From positions 4,397,001 through 4,461,000 of the forward strand of contig NZ_CP126889.1 of NCBI RefSeq assembly GCF_030246845.1: a DNA stretch of 64,000 nt, read 5' to 3'. Position numbers and translations under genes: made by a program. This document shows positions 18,423 through 27,519 of the stretch, in pieces (the stretch's first letter is position 1; each line of letters opens with the position of its first letter). This DNA comes from Enhydrobacter sp. Its GTDB lineage: Bacteria > Pseudomonadota > Alphaproteobacteria > Reyranellales > Reyranellaceae. The notes below the pieces were generated by a model. The model did no database searches. It was given only the letters and a program-made list of their open reading frames with translations, and was not told where the DNA came from.

Positions 18423-19583
18423 ATGGACGGATCGAAGCCGGTCGCACTGGCCGATTACGGCGCCGAGGAAGCGGCGATGCAGGACTATCTGCGGGAGGGC
18501 GAGCAACGCGCCTTCGCGCTCGGCAATCGTGGCCCGATCCGCTTCACATCGTCGGGCGCTCTCCATTCCGACATTCTCGATGCCTATTGGCGTTGCGGCT
18601 TCTACGTCTTCGAGGGGGTGCTGAAGCCCGACGAGCTGGCCGACATCGAGCGCGACGTGAAGGACATCCTCGATCGGCTCCCCGTCGAGAAGGATGCGCC
18701 CCTCGACGCCAAGGGTCGGCCGGCGCTGGCGGCGGACTGCACGGCGCCGACGCTCTTCTGGTCCAAGCCGCTCGGCGATCCGTTCGGCGGCACCGATCTC
18801 GCCAATGGCCGTCATCCCGTGAAGATGTTCGAGCCCAAGGCGGCCGCCGATGCCCCGAAGGAAGTCGTCTATCTGATCCTGGGCTCGCTGCAGTTCTCGG
18901 AGGCGGCACTTCGCCTTTACGGGCATCCGCAGCTTCTCGCCATCGTCGCGGCGATCAACGGTCCGGATTTCACGCCGTTCAGCGATGCGATCTTCATCAA
19001 GGAGCCCGGCCGCGGCGCCTCGGTCGCCTGGCACCAGGACGGTGTCACGCACTGGAACAGCCCCGACTGGGACGAGGGCAGCCACGGCTTCAACATGATG
19101 GCCCAGCTCTATGGCTGCACGGCGGCCAACGGCGTGTGGGTCGTCCCGGGCTCGCACAAGCTCGGCAAGCTCGACATCAAGGCGCTGGTTGCCTGGGCGG
19201 GCAGCGAGCGTCTGCCGGACGCCGTGCCGATGATCTGCAAGCCCGGCGACGTGGCGGTCACCAACCGCCAGACCCTGCACGGCTCGTTCGCCAATACCAG
19301 CAAGGATTGGCGCGTGACATTGAACATGGGCTTCCATCGCCGGAAGTCGGTGCTCGGCGTGAAGGGGGGCGGGCTGCACAACAAGGAGGCGGTGTACGAC
19401 GCCGACCGCATCCGCGAGCGCGCGCGCCTCATCGGCTATGCCATCGATGCGCGGCGCCGGCGCTTCCCGCACGAGACGCCCTTCGTCTACAAGCCGCACG
19501 CCGACGAGGGGCTTACCTATCGCTGGGACGCGCAGGCCAAAGCCGACATCAAGGACTACAACCTCCTCGATCTCAGCATCTGA
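18423..19583 (+). CDS. Phytanoyl-CoA dioxygenase (PhyH) family protein
   Basis: 386 residues. Non-heme Fe(II)/2-oxoglutarate oxygenase fold. The iron facial triad is His204-X-Asp206 (AWHQDGVTHW) and His286 (TLHGSFANTS), and Arg297 (DWRVTLN) is a candidate 2-oxoglutarate binder. Start ATG 18423 follows Shine-Dalgarno AGGGAGGAAG. A family B repeat separates its 3' end from the convergent PEBP gene. Substrate unknown. Confidence 0.85.
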   Translation: MDGSKPVALADYGAEEAAMQDYLREGEQRAFALGNRGPIRFTSSGALHSDILDAYWRCGFYVFEGVLKPDELADIERDVKDILDRLPVEKDAPLDAKGRPALAADCTAPTLFWSKPLGDPFGGTDLANGRHPVKMFEPKAAADAPKEVVYLILGSLQFSEAALRLYGHPQLLAIVAAINGPDFTPFSDAIFIKEPGRGASVAWHQDGVTHWNSPDWDEGSHGFNMMAQLYGCTAANGVWVVPGSHKLGKLDIKALVAWAGSERLPDAVPMICKPGDVAVTNRQTLHGSFANTSKDWRVTLNMGFHRRKSVLGVKGGGLHNKEAVYDADRIRERARLIGYAIDARRRRFPHETPFVYKPHADEGLTYRWDAQAKADIKDYNLLDLSI

Positions 19584-19599
19584 CGATTCATGCTCATGC

Positions 19600-19649
19600 G
19601 GACCGCGCGCATCCTGCGCGCTCATGAGCGGGCTGGAAGCTCGCGGTCC
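19600..19649. repeat. Palindromic intergenic repeat, family B (copy 1)
   Basis: Outer arms ggaccgcg/cgcggtcc enclose two small hairpins (gcgcg...cgcgc and gagc...gctc). It lies between two convergent genes, as does copy 2 at 27520. It could terminate transcription from both sides. Confidence 0.75.
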
Positions 19650-19658
19650 CGAAGATGG

Positions 19659-20219
19659 TCACCGTCCGTAGGTCGCCGTGAAGGTCGCCTTGCCGAGCGT
19701 GTGGAAGTGGAGGTTGAAGCCGACGACGGCGGCCGAGGAGTCAGCCGTGACGTCGAGCTTGGGCAGGTCGACGGCGAACAGCGTGAACTGATAGCGGTGC
19801 GGCTTGTCGCCCTTGGGCGGGCAGGGGCCGCCATAGCCGGGCGCGCCGAAATCCGTGCGGGTCATCAGCGCGCCGGCCGGCAGCCCGGGCGCACCGGGCT
19901 TGCCCGCTCCCTTCGGCAGCGCCTTGGTGTCCGGCGGCATGTTGACGACGACCCAGTGCCAGAAGCCGCTGCCGGTCGGCGCGTCGGGATCGTAGACGGT
20001 GAGGGCGAAGCTCTTGGCGCCGGCCGGTGCGCCGCTCCACGAGAGCTCGGGCGAGACGTTGCCGCCGGTGCAGCCGAAGCCGTTGAACACCTGTTCGTTG
20101 GGCACCGTGCCGCCCGGCTTGATGGTCGTGCTGGTCAATTTGAAGTCGGCAGCCTGCGCGGTGCCGAAGAGCGCGGCGGCGAGCGTGAGCGCACCAGTGA
20201 TCACCATCGTCCTCGACAT
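19659..20219 (-). CDS. YbhB/YbcL-family Raf-kinase-inhibitor-like (PEBP) protein, exported
   Basis: 186 residues. An N-terminal signal peptide probably cleaves after AQA (about residue 23). The PEBP ligand-site motifs are present: YDPDAPTGSGFWHWVV and APGYGGPCPPKGDKPHRY. Bacterial family members are periplasmic or cytoplasmic proteins of unclear function. It is upstream of, and divergent from, the ABC transporter operon. Confidence 0.88.
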   Translation of the reverse strand: MSRTMVITGALTLAAALFGTAQAADFKLTSTTIKPGGTVPNEQVFNGFGCTGGNVSPELSWSGAPAGAKSFALTVYDPDAPTGSGFWHWVVVNMPPDTKALPKGAGKPGAPGLPAGALMTRTDFGAPGYGGPCPPKGDKPHRYQFTLFAVDLPKLDVTADSSAAVVGFNLHFHTLGKATFTATYGR

Positions 20220-20356
20220 GACGTTCCCCTCGATTGCATTTAATGGTGTGATGACACGCGACGCGACCGGTGGAGCCTAGCGCGTTAGAGATATGCGCGC
20301 ACGGCCGCTGGCAGAGGCTGGGTCGATGAGTTAACGTTCATACAGCGCAGGAGAAG

Positions 20357-20379
20357 GCACTTCCGTGACATGGAAGTGC
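20357..20379. promoter_or_regulatory. Perfect inverted repeat in the ABC operon leader
   Basis: GCACTTCC, 7 bases, GGAAGTGC. It is located 32 bases before the first permease start and before its Shine-Dalgarno (GGGAGG). It may be an operator for a LacI/GntR-type regulator or an mRNA hairpin. No regulator gene is adjacent. Confidence 0.45.
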
Positions 20380-20411
20380 AGCAAGAATGAAATCCGGGAG
20401 GTGCATTCGCA

Positions 20412-21440
20412 ATGGCGGTCAGTGCATCTACGAGAGAGGAACGCGGCCCGGTCGGCGCGCTGCTCGCGCAGCTTCTGCGGAAGCCGACGCAGGAGCAGAT
20501 CGTTTTGCTGATCACGCTGGCTCTGCTGGTCGTCTTCGGCCTGACGCTGCCGGGCTTCGCCGCGGTCAGCAATCTCCTCAATCTCGTGCGCAGCATCTCC
20601 ATCCTGGGCATCCTCGGCCTCGGCATGGGGCTGATCGTCATCAGCCGCGGCATCGACCTCAGCGAGGTCGCGATCATGGCCGGCTCCTGGTCGGTGGCGC
20701 TGATCAACATCCAGCACGGCATGCCGGTCTTCTGGGCGGTCGTGACGGCCTTGCTCATCGCCGTCGTGATCGGGGTCGCCAACGGCGTGATGGTGGCCTT
20801 CGTTGAGGCGCCGGCCCTGTTCGTGACGCTGGCGGCCGGCTTCGTGATCTACGGCGCGGCCTTCTGGTATGCCCCGTCGTGGGTCGTCTATGCTCCCAAG
20901 CCGGATGATGCGCCCTATCTTCTCTATCTCGGGCACAACCGGCTGTTCGGCATTCCGGTGCCGATCATCGTCTTCGCGCTGGCCGCGATCGGGATGCATC
21001 TCTTCCTGTCGCGCACCTCGACCGGCCGTTTCATCTACGGCCAGGGCGACAATCCCGAGGCGGCGCGGCTCACCGGCATCGCGCTACGCCCGCTGATCGT
21101 GCTCGAGTATGTCCTGGTGGCACTGCTGGCCTGGCTCGCCGGCCTGGTCTGGATTGGCACGACTGGCAGCATGCAGATGGGGATCGTGCAGGGGACCTAT
21201 ATCTTCGATGTGATCCTGGTGGTGGTGCTGGGCGGCATCAGCCTGGTCGGCGGCCGTGGCGGCGTGTTCAGCGTGGTGGTCGGCTGCGCCCTGATCGGCA
21301 CGCTGTTCAACGCCTTCACCATCATGGACATCAACAGCGAGGTGCAGAACATCATCAAGGGCCTGGTCCTGCTTGGCGCCATCGTCGTCGACAACTGGCT
21401 GCACCCCCGGGACGAGGAGACCGCGCGCCAAGGCGAGTGA
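20412..21440 (+). CDS. Sugar-type ABC transporter permease (RbsC family)
   Basis: 342 residues, about 8-10 hydrophobic segments. It has the BPD_transp_2 layout (ISRGIDLSEVAIMAGSW near the N-terminal third, GQGDNPEAARLTGI in the middle, VVLGGISLVGGRG near the C-terminus). It forms the inner-membrane pore of a ribose/xylose-type importer. First gene of an operon with a binding protein, a second permease fused to a propeller, another propeller and the ATPase. Confidence 0.9.
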   Translation: MAVSASTREERGPVGALLAQLLRKPTQEQIVLLITLALLVVFGLTLPGFAAVSNLLNLVRSISILGILGLGMGLIVISRGIDLSEVAIMAGSWSVALINIQHGMPVFWAVVTALLIAVVIGVANGVMVAFVEAPALFVTLAAGFVIYGAAFWYAPSWVVYAPKPDDAPYLLYLGHNRLFGIPVPIIVFALAAIGMHLFLSRTSTGRFIYGQGDNPEAARLTGIALRPLIVLEYVLVALLAWLAGLVWIGTTGSMQMGIVQGTYIFDVILVVVLGGISLVGGRGGVFSVVVGCALIGTLFNAFTIMDINSEVQNIIKGLVLLGAIVVDNWLHPRDEETARQGE

Positions 21441-21486
21441 CAGCAGGACATCCAACGATCAACGGCAACGCAGGGAGGAACGAAGC

Positions 21487-22560
21487 ATGTCGTACAAGTC
21501 ATTGCGATCGATGGCAGTCGTCGCGTTGGCCGGCCTCACGGCCATCGGCGTGCCGCTTGCCCTCGCCCAGGAGCAGGGCACCAAGACGGCGCGGGAGCTG
21601 CGCGCCGCCTTCGACAAGGACGTCAAGGGCAGGACGATCGCCTTCCTGCCGATTGCGCTCGGCGTGCCGCTGCAGGACGAATGGAACCGCGTGCTGAAGA
21701 CTGAGGCCGAGTGGCGCGGCATCAAGTACGTGGTGCGCGACCCCAACAACAATCCGTCGGCGATGCAGCAGGCGCTGACGGCGCTGGTCAACGACAAGCC
21801 CGACGTGCTGATCGTGCAGAACCCCAGCGTGACGCTGCTCATGAAGGAGCTGAAGCGCGCCGAGAAGGAGGGGATCCACGTCATCCAGATCAACATGTCC
21901 TCGAACTACAAGTCCGACGCCTTCGTCGGCGCCGACTGGTTCGAGGTCGGCCGCATGATCGCCGACGACGTCGTCAAGCAGTGCGGCACGGGCAGCGGCA
22001 AGTCGGGCAAGGTGCAGATCGTCCAGGGCGAGCTGGCCGCCGCCGCAAGTGTCGACCAGATCGCCGGCATCATGGAGGTGTTCAACAAGGACAAGGCGAT
22101 CAAGGTTGTCTCCAACCAGGCCGCCGCCTGGGACGCCAACAACGCCCTGAACATCACCGCGACGGTGATCCAGCAGAATCCCGATCTCTGCGCCAGCATC
22201 GGCTTCTGGGGCATCATGGAGTCGGGCGCCGCCCAGGCGATCCGCAACGCCGGCAAGATCGATCAGGTCAAGGTCTATGCCTCGGGCGAAGGATCGCAGC
22301 TCGATTGCGAGCAGGTGAACCGCGGCAACTTCTACAAGTTCCTGAGCTACACCGCGACCCAGCAGGGTCACGAGCTCGTGAATACTGCGCTTTTGCTGAT
22401 GCAGAGCAAGGAGAAGCCCGGGACCGTGCATCGCGCGCTCTATACGCGGCCGATCTGGCTCGACAAGAGCAACGCGAGCGGTGCCAACTGCTTCGCCCTG
22501 CCGCAATCGGGATCGTCCTCGCCGGTGCCGCTGGCGCCGTCGGCCGAGAACAAGAAATAG
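21487..22560 (+). CDS. Periplasmic sugar-binding protein of ABC transporter (RbsB-like)
   Basis: 357 residues. Signal peptide 1-27 (cleavage after ALA) followed by a type I periplasmic-binding fold (Peripla_BP_4): GRTIAFLPIALGVPLQDEWNRV opens lobe 1, and NPSAMQQALTALVNDKPDVLIVQNPS and AWDANNALNITATVIQQNPD are typical helices of this family. It delivers the ligand to the two permeases of the operon. The ligand is unknown. Start ATG 21487 has Shine-Dalgarno GGGAGGA. Confidence 0.88.
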   Translation: MSYKSLRSMAVVALAGLTAIGVPLALAQEQGTKTARELRAAFDKDVKGRTIAFLPIALGVPLQDEWNRVLKTEAEWRGIKYVVRDPNNNPSAMQQALTALVNDKPDVLIVQNPSVTLLMKELKRAEKEGIHVIQINMSSNYKSDAFVGADWFEVGRMIADDVVKQCGTGSGKSGKVQIVQGELAAAASVDQIAGIMEVFNKDKAIKVVSNQAAAWDANNALNITATVIQQNPDLCASIGFWGIMESGAAQAIRNAGKIDQVKVYASGEGSQLDCEQVNRGNFYKFLSYTATQQGHELVNTALLLMQSKEKPGTVHRALYTRPIWLDKSNASGANCFALPQSGSSSPVPLAPSAENKK

Positions 22561-22599
22561 CCGAAGCGTCAGGAGACGGTGTCATCGCGGGTATCCATT

Positions 22600-22632
22600 G
22601 GTGTCGTCCCGAGCGAAGCGAGGGATGACACC
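22600..22632. repeat. Palindromic intergenic repeat, family A (copy 4)
   Basis: Hairpin ggtgtcgtcccgagc...agggatgacacc in the 131-bp gap between the binding-protein gene and the fusion permease gene. Lying inside an apparent operon, it could lower downstream expression or protect the upstream mRNA 3' end. This is a common arrangement for binding-protein genes. Confidence 0.7.
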
Positions 22633-22691
22633 ATCTTCTGCGACTGACCTCTTTCGCCCTATGCGATAGCTCTGCTGACTGGAGAGTACCG

Positions 22692-24839
22692 ATGTCGATC
22701 GCCAGCATGGAGAACAGCTTCGGAATGCGGCTGCGCGCCAGCCTGTCGCCGCGCCTGCTCCTGTCCGAGCTGCTGATGAAGCAGTGGTTCGAGCCGGTGA
22801 TCCCGTTCACCGTGATGGTGGTGCTGGTGGCGGCCTTCGCCGCGACCATTCCCAACTACACGAACCTCGAGAACATCCTGTCGCTGATGCGGCTCTATGC
22901 CGAGTTCGGCTTCGTTGCGCTCGCGATGGCCTTCAGCCTGATCAGCGGCGGCATCGACTTGAGCGTCGGGGCGATCTTCGCCGTCTGCAACTTCGCCGCG
23001 CTCTATTTCCTGTACGTGCTCGAGCTGCCGGCGTGGGCGGCCGTGTCGGCGACGCTGGCGGTCGGCATGCTGATCGGCGCGGTCAACGGCACGCTGGTCG
23101 GCTATCTCAAGGCGCGGCCGTTCCTGACGACGCTCGTGACCCTGATCATCCTGCGCGCATCGGTGAACCTCCTGAACGAGCGCTTCGCAACCGTCTTCGC
23201 CACCGGCTCGGTCGACAGCGACGCGTGGGACTATCTCGGCATCGGCGACGTGTTCGGCGTGCCGATCAATGCGGCGACGCTGATCGTCGTCCTGCTGATC
23301 GGCCATCTGTTCCTCAGCCGCTCGCGCTTCGGCTGGCATCTGACCGCGATCGGCGCCAACCGCAAGGCCGCCCGTCATGCCGGTATCCCGGTCGAGCGCA
23401 TGCTGCTGCTCACCTACATGCTGTCGGGCATGCTCTGCGCCTTCGGCGGGGTCTTCTATGCCGCCCGCCAGACCAGCACGGACTCGACCACCGGCGTCGG
23501 CTGGGAGTTCCAGGCGCTGACGGCGGTCGTGCTGGGTGGCGTGTCGCTCGCCGGCGGCAAGGGCACCGTATGGCGGGCCATGATCGGCGGCGTCATCATC
23601 TTCCTGCTGACCAACGGCCTCGTGCGCATGGGAATCCCGGGCTACGTCACGTCCGGTGCCATCGGTGTCATCCTGCTGGCGGCGGTCGGCATCGACGTGA
23701 AGTGGGCCAAGAACCGCGGCAAGGCGGTGCAGAAGATCTATGTCAATCCGGCGCGCGTGCCGCTCGCGCCATCGCCATCGATCCTGTCGGGCAGCGGCTC
23801 GCCGTGGGCCCAGAACGACCGTCTGATCAAGGCGGAAGCCATCGGCCTCGACCAGGTGGAGGGGCCGGAGGACGTGATCGTCGACCGACAGGACCGGGTC
23901 TACGGCTCGACACGCGACGGCAATATCATCCGCTTCTCCGGGCCGAACTTCGAGCGTCGCGAGGTCTTCGCCCATATCGGCGGCCGGCCGCTCGGCATGC
24001 AGTTCGACAAGGACGAGAACCTGATCGTCGCCGTCGCCGGCATGGGCGTCTACGGCGTGCGGCCCGACGGGGAAGTCTACAAGGTCACCGACGAGACCAA
24101 CCGCACCTGGTACAAGCTGAACGACGACAGCCGGCTGCGCATGGCCGACGACCTCGATATCGCGCCCGACGGCAGGACCTATTTCAGCGACTGCACGACG
24201 CGCTACGAGATGACGACCAACTCACTCGACATCATGGAGGGACGGCCGAACGGCCGGCTGGTCTGCTACGATCCCGCGACGCGCAGGACCTGGACGGTCC
24301 TGAACCACTTCTACTTCCCCAACGGCATCTGTGTCAGCCATGACGGCAGGTCGGTGCTGATCGCCAGCACCTCGCTCTGCAAGGTCTTCCGGCTCTGGCT
24401 GCAGGGGCCGGACAAGGACAAGCTCGAGGTGGTGCTCGACCGGATTCCCGGCAATTGCGACAACATCAATCGCGCGTCCGACGGCAACTACTGGCTGGCG
24501 CTGGTCGGCATCCGCACACCGGTCTTCGACCTCGCCATGCGCAAGCCGGGATTCCGCCTGCGCATGGTGAAGCAGGTGCCGACCGACGAATGGCTGGCGC
24601 CCGGCCTCAATCACGGCTGCGTGGTGAAGTTCACCGAGCAGGGCGAGGTGCTGGAGGCGTTCTGGGATCCGACCGGCATCTCGCACTCGACACTCACCTC
24701 GATGCGCGAGCACAAGGGCTGGCTCTATCTCGGCGGGTTGGAGAACAACCGCATCGGCCGTATCCGGCTTGACGGCGCCGATCCGACCTGGACCGGCTAT
24801 GAGGCCTACTGGGGCAGCAAGCGGCGCGACAGGAGCTGA
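22692..24839 (+). CDS. ABC permease fused to a C-terminal SMP-30/strictosidine-synthase-like beta-propeller
   Basis: 715 residues. Residues 1 to about 340 are an RbsC-type permease (ISGGIDLSVGAIFAV, AIGANRKAARHAGI, VVLGGVSLAGGKG). After a short linker (about 340-370), residues 370-715 form a six-bladed propeller of the SMP-30/gluconolactonase/strictosidine-synthase group (GPEDVIVDRQDRVYGSTRDG, LRMADDLDIAPDGRTYFSD, FYFPNGICVSHDGRS). The frame is continuous with no stop or frameshift. By permease topology the propeller would hang from the C-terminus of the last membrane helix; which side it is on was not determined. It may hydrolyse or bind a sugar lactone. Confidence 0.88.
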   Translation: MSIASMENSFGMRLRASLSPRLLLSELLMKQWFEPVIPFTVMVVLVAAFAATIPNYTNLENILSLMRLYAEFGFVALAMAFSLISGGIDLSVGAIFAVCNFAALYFLYVLELPAWAAVSATLAVGMLIGAVNGTLVGYLKARPFLTTLVTLIILRASVNLLNERFATVFATGSVDSDAWDYLGIGDVFGVPINAATLIVVLLIGHLFLSRSRFGWHLTAIGANRKAARHAGIPVERMLLLTYMLSGMLCAFGGVFYAARQTSTDSTTGVGWEFQALTAVVLGGVSLAGGKGTVWRAMIGGVIIFLLTNGLVRMGIPGYVTSGAIGVILLAAVGIDVKWAKNRGKAVQKIYVNPARVPLAPSPSILSGSGSPWAQNDRLIKAEAIGLDQVEGPEDVIVDRQDRVYGSTRDGNIIRFSGPNFERREVFAHIGGRPLGMQFDKDENLIVAVAGMGVYGVRPDGEVYKVTDETNRTWYKLNDDSRLRMADDLDIAPDGRTYFSDCTTRYEMTTNSLDIMEGRPNGRLVCYDPATRRTWTVLNHFYFPNGICVSHDGRSVLIASTSLCKVFRLWLQGPDKDKLEVVLDRIPGNCDNINRASDGNYWLALVGIRTPVFDLAMRKPGFRLRMVKQVPTDEWLAPGLNHGCVVKFTEQGEVLEAFWDPTGISHSTLTSMREHKGWLYLGGLENNRIGRIRLDGADPTWTGYEAYWGSKRRDRS

Positions 24840-24842
24840 GCG

Positions 24843-25961
24843 ATGGGCTTCTTCACCTTCTTCCTGCGCGACATGGAGCAGATCCTGTTCCCGAACCGGG
24901 AGCAGCATGCCATTCCATCGATGGACGGTGCGCTCGGCCCCAACGATCGCCTCGATGCCTGCACGCCGGTCGGCGAGCCGATCCCCGGCGCCGATTGCGT
25001 GGTTGAAGGGCCGGACGGTGCGCTCTACGTCTCCGGCGGCCGGCAGGTGCTGCGGCTTTCGGGCGAAGGCTATGCGGACCGTAGCGTCTTTGCGAGCTTC
25101 GAGGCCGATGCCGGCGGTCTCACTTTCCATCCCGACGGCCGGCTGCTGGTCTGTGTCACAGGGCAAGGGCTCGCTGCGATCGATGGCAAGGGCCGTCAGA
25201 GCTGGCTCAACCAGGCGGTAGACCAGCCGCTTCACTGCCTGACCAGCGTCGCGGCCGCGGCCGACGGCAGCATCTTCATGACCAACGGCAGCAGCCGGAA
25301 CCTGCCTCGGGACTGGTGCACCGATCTGATGCAGAAGAACCGTCTGGGCCGCCTGATCGCCTGCGGCCCCGGCTTCGACCGGCCGGACGTGCTGCTCGAC
25401 CGCCTGCACTACCCGCACGGTCTCGCGGTCGCACCGGACAGCAGCCTCTGGTTCACCGAAAGCTGGAACCATCGGCTGAGCCGCGCCCCGTTGCAGGGGC
25501 GCGGCATCGGCGCCGTCTCCGTCGTCAACGGCAACTTGCCGGGCTATCCCGCACGACTTGCTGCGGCCAGGGCCGGCGGCTTCTGGCTCAGCCTCTTCGC
25601 CGTGCGCACGCATCTTGTCGAGTTCGTGTTGCGCGAGGACGATTTCCGCGAGGAGATGATGCGCACCGTCGATCCCTCGCTCTGGGTTGCGCCGGCGCTG
25701 CACACCACCGGCCATTGCCTGGAGCCGATGCAGTTCGGCTCGATCAAGGCGCTCGGCATCCAGAAGCCGTGGGCGCCGCCGCGCTCCTACGGGCTCCTGG
25801 TGCGCATCGACGAGGAGGGTGATGCGGTGTCGAGCCTGCACAGCCGCGTCGGCGGCCATCGCCACGGCATCACCGCCGCCTGCGAGACACCGCAGGGTCT
25901 GGTCATCGTCTCCAAGGGCAGCGGGCAGGTGCTGATCGACGGCACGGGAGGCCGCGCATGA
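24843..25961 (+). CDS. SMP-30/strictosidine-synthase-like beta-propeller protein
   Basis: 372 residues. Propeller repeats include GADCVVEGPDGALYVSGG, GLTFHPDGRLLV and PHGLAVAPDSSLWFTESWNHRL. No signal peptide is seen, so it is probably cytoplasmic. It starts 3 bp after the fusion gene and overlaps the ATPase gene by 4 bases (ATGA). It resembles the propeller half of the preceding protein, suggesting duplication. A lactonase or carbohydrate-hydrolysing role is inferred, not shown. Confidence 0.82.
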   Translation: MGFFTFFLRDMEQILFPNREQHAIPSMDGALGPNDRLDACTPVGEPIPGADCVVEGPDGALYVSGGRQVLRLSGEGYADRSVFASFEADAGGLTFHPDGRLLVCVTGQGLAAIDGKGRQSWLNQAVDQPLHCLTSVAAAADGSIFMTNGSSRNLPRDWCTDLMQKNRLGRLIACGPGFDRPDVLLDRLHYPHGLAVAPDSSLWFTESWNHRLSRAPLQGRGIGAVSVVNGNLPGYPARLAAARAGGFWLSLFAVRTHLVEFVLREDDFREEMMRTVDPSLWVAPALHTTGHCLEPMQFGSIKALGIQKPWAPPRSYGLLVRIDEEGDAVSSLHSRVGGHRHGITAACETPQGLVIVSKGSGQVLIDGTGGRA

Positions 25962-27517
25962 ACGACGCCGCCACGATGCCCATGCCTTCGGCGTCGCCGG
26001 CCGCGGTGCGCGAGCCGGTGCTGCGGATCGCGCACGGCAGCAAGGTCTATGGCGGCGTGCATGCCATCGAGGACATCGACTTCGATCTCTACCCCGGCGA
26101 GGTGCATGCGCTGGTGGGCGAGAACGGCGCCGGCAAGTCGACGCTCTGCAAGGCGATCGCCGGCGCCATCAAGCTGACTTCCGGCGAATACTACGTCGAC
26201 GGCAAGCCGGCTGCGTTCGAGCGGCCGGGTGATGCGCTGGCTGCAGGCATCTGCATGGTCTACCAGGAGACCAGCCTCGTGCCGACCATGACGGCGGCGC
26301 AGAACATCGAGCTCGGCAACGAGAAGCTGCTGACGCGCTTTCGGACGCTGAACATCCAGGCCCAGCAGCTCCTGCAGTCGCTCAACTTCCACATCGACCC
26401 GGCGACGCCGGTCGCTCTGCTGGGCACCGCCAAGCGGCAGATGGTGGAGATCGCGCGCGCCGTCTACAACAAGGCGCGCATCATCATCTTCGATGAGCCG
26501 ACGGCGAGCCTCACGCCCGAAGAAATCATCCATTTCTTCAACCTGGTGCGCGACCTGCGCCGCCGCGGCGTCGCCATCATCTACATCTCGCATGCGCTGG
26601 AAGAGAGCCTGCAGATCTCCGACCGCATCACCGTGCTGCGCGACGGCAAGCTGGTCGTGACGGCCAGGACCGCCGACATGACGCGCGAAAAGCTGGTCCA
26701 CCACATGGTCGGCCGCGACATCGCCCAGACGCACTATGCCCGCGCCGCCCGGACGGCCAATGGCGGCAAGCCGCATGTGCGCGGCGAGAAGATGCTCACG
26801 GTCGAGAACGTCACCATGGGCATGGTGGTGAAGAACATGTCGTTCTCGGTCTATGCCGGCGAGGTGGTGGGCATCGCGGGCCTGATCGGCTCGGGCCGCA
26901 CCGAGATCGCCAAGATCATCTTCGGCGCGCTGAAGCGCAACCTGATCAACGGCGGCACGATCAAGCTGCGCGGCAAGCCGGTGCGCTACCGCGTCCCGAA
27001 GCAGGCGATAGACGCCGGCATCGCCTACATCACCGAGGATCGCAAGCTCAACGGCTACTTCGAGACCATGGTGGTCGACGACAACGTCTACCTCGGCAAG
27101 CTCTCGACGCGCACCGGCTGGCGCTTCCTGCTGTCGAAGCTGATGCGCAACGAGCTGGCGAGCCACTGGGTCGAGCGGCTGAAGATCAGCGCCTTGCAGC
27201 GCAAGGCCAAAATCGTCGAGCTCTCCGGCGGCAACCAGCAGAAGGTCGTCGTCGCGAAGTCGCTGGTGCAGGACCCGCAGATCGTGATCTTCGACGAGCC
27301 GACGCGCGGCGTCGATGTCGGGACCATTCCCGAGATCCACGCCCAGATCCGCCGGCTGGCGGAGGAGGGCAAGGCGGTGGTGGTGATCTCCTCCTACCTG
27401 CCCGAGGTGCTGGCCATCTCCGACCGCATCCTGGTTGCTCGCCTCGGCCGCATCGTCGCCGAATTCGACGCCGCCGACGCGACCGAGGACAGGATCATGT
27501 ACGCCGCCATCCATTGA
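25958..27517 (+). CDS. Sugar ABC transporter ATP-binding protein (RbsA-like, two ABC domains)
   Basis: 519 residues. The first ABC domain has Walker A GENGAGKST at 54-62 and Walker B IIFDEPTASLT, but a degenerate signature (LLGTAKRQM). The second has a degenerate P-loop (GLIGSGRTEI) but intact LSGGNQQKV and VIFDEPTRGVDVG. This pattern of alternating degeneration is normal for RbsA/MglA-type ATPases. It energises both permeases of the operon. Its 3' end faces purA across a family B repeat. Confidence 0.92.
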   Translation: MNDAATMPMPSASPAAVREPVLRIAHGSKVYGGVHAIEDIDFDLYPGEVHALVGENGAGKSTLCKAIAGAIKLTSGEYYVDGKPAAFERPGDALAAGICMVYQETSLVPTMTAAQNIELGNEKLLTRFRTLNIQAQQLLQSLNFHIDPATPVALLGTAKRQMVEIARAVYNKARIIIFDEPTASLTPEEIIHFFNLVRDLRRRGVAIIYISHALEESLQISDRITVLRDGKLVVTARTADMTREKLVHHMVGRDIAQTHYARAARTANGGKPHVRGEKMLTVENVTMGMVVKNMSFSVYAGEVVGIAGLIGSGRTEIAKIIFGALKRNLINGGTIKLRGKPVRYRVPKQAIDAGIAYITEDRKLNGYFETMVVDDNVYLGKLSTRTGWRFLLSKLMRNELASHWVERLKISALQRKAKIVELSGGNQQKVVVAKSLVQDPQIVIFDEPTRGVDVGTIPEIHAQIRRLAEEGKAVVVISSYLPEVLAISDRILVARLGRIVAEFDAADATEDRIMYAAIH

Positions 27518-27519
27518 AT

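Noticed and set aside
15043..18447. A very long open frame on the minus strand opposite the Rieske, ThDP and PhyH genes
   Set aside because: Composition is Arg/Gly/Ala-rich without domain motifs; it is the GC-rich shadow of the recognised genes in the same span.
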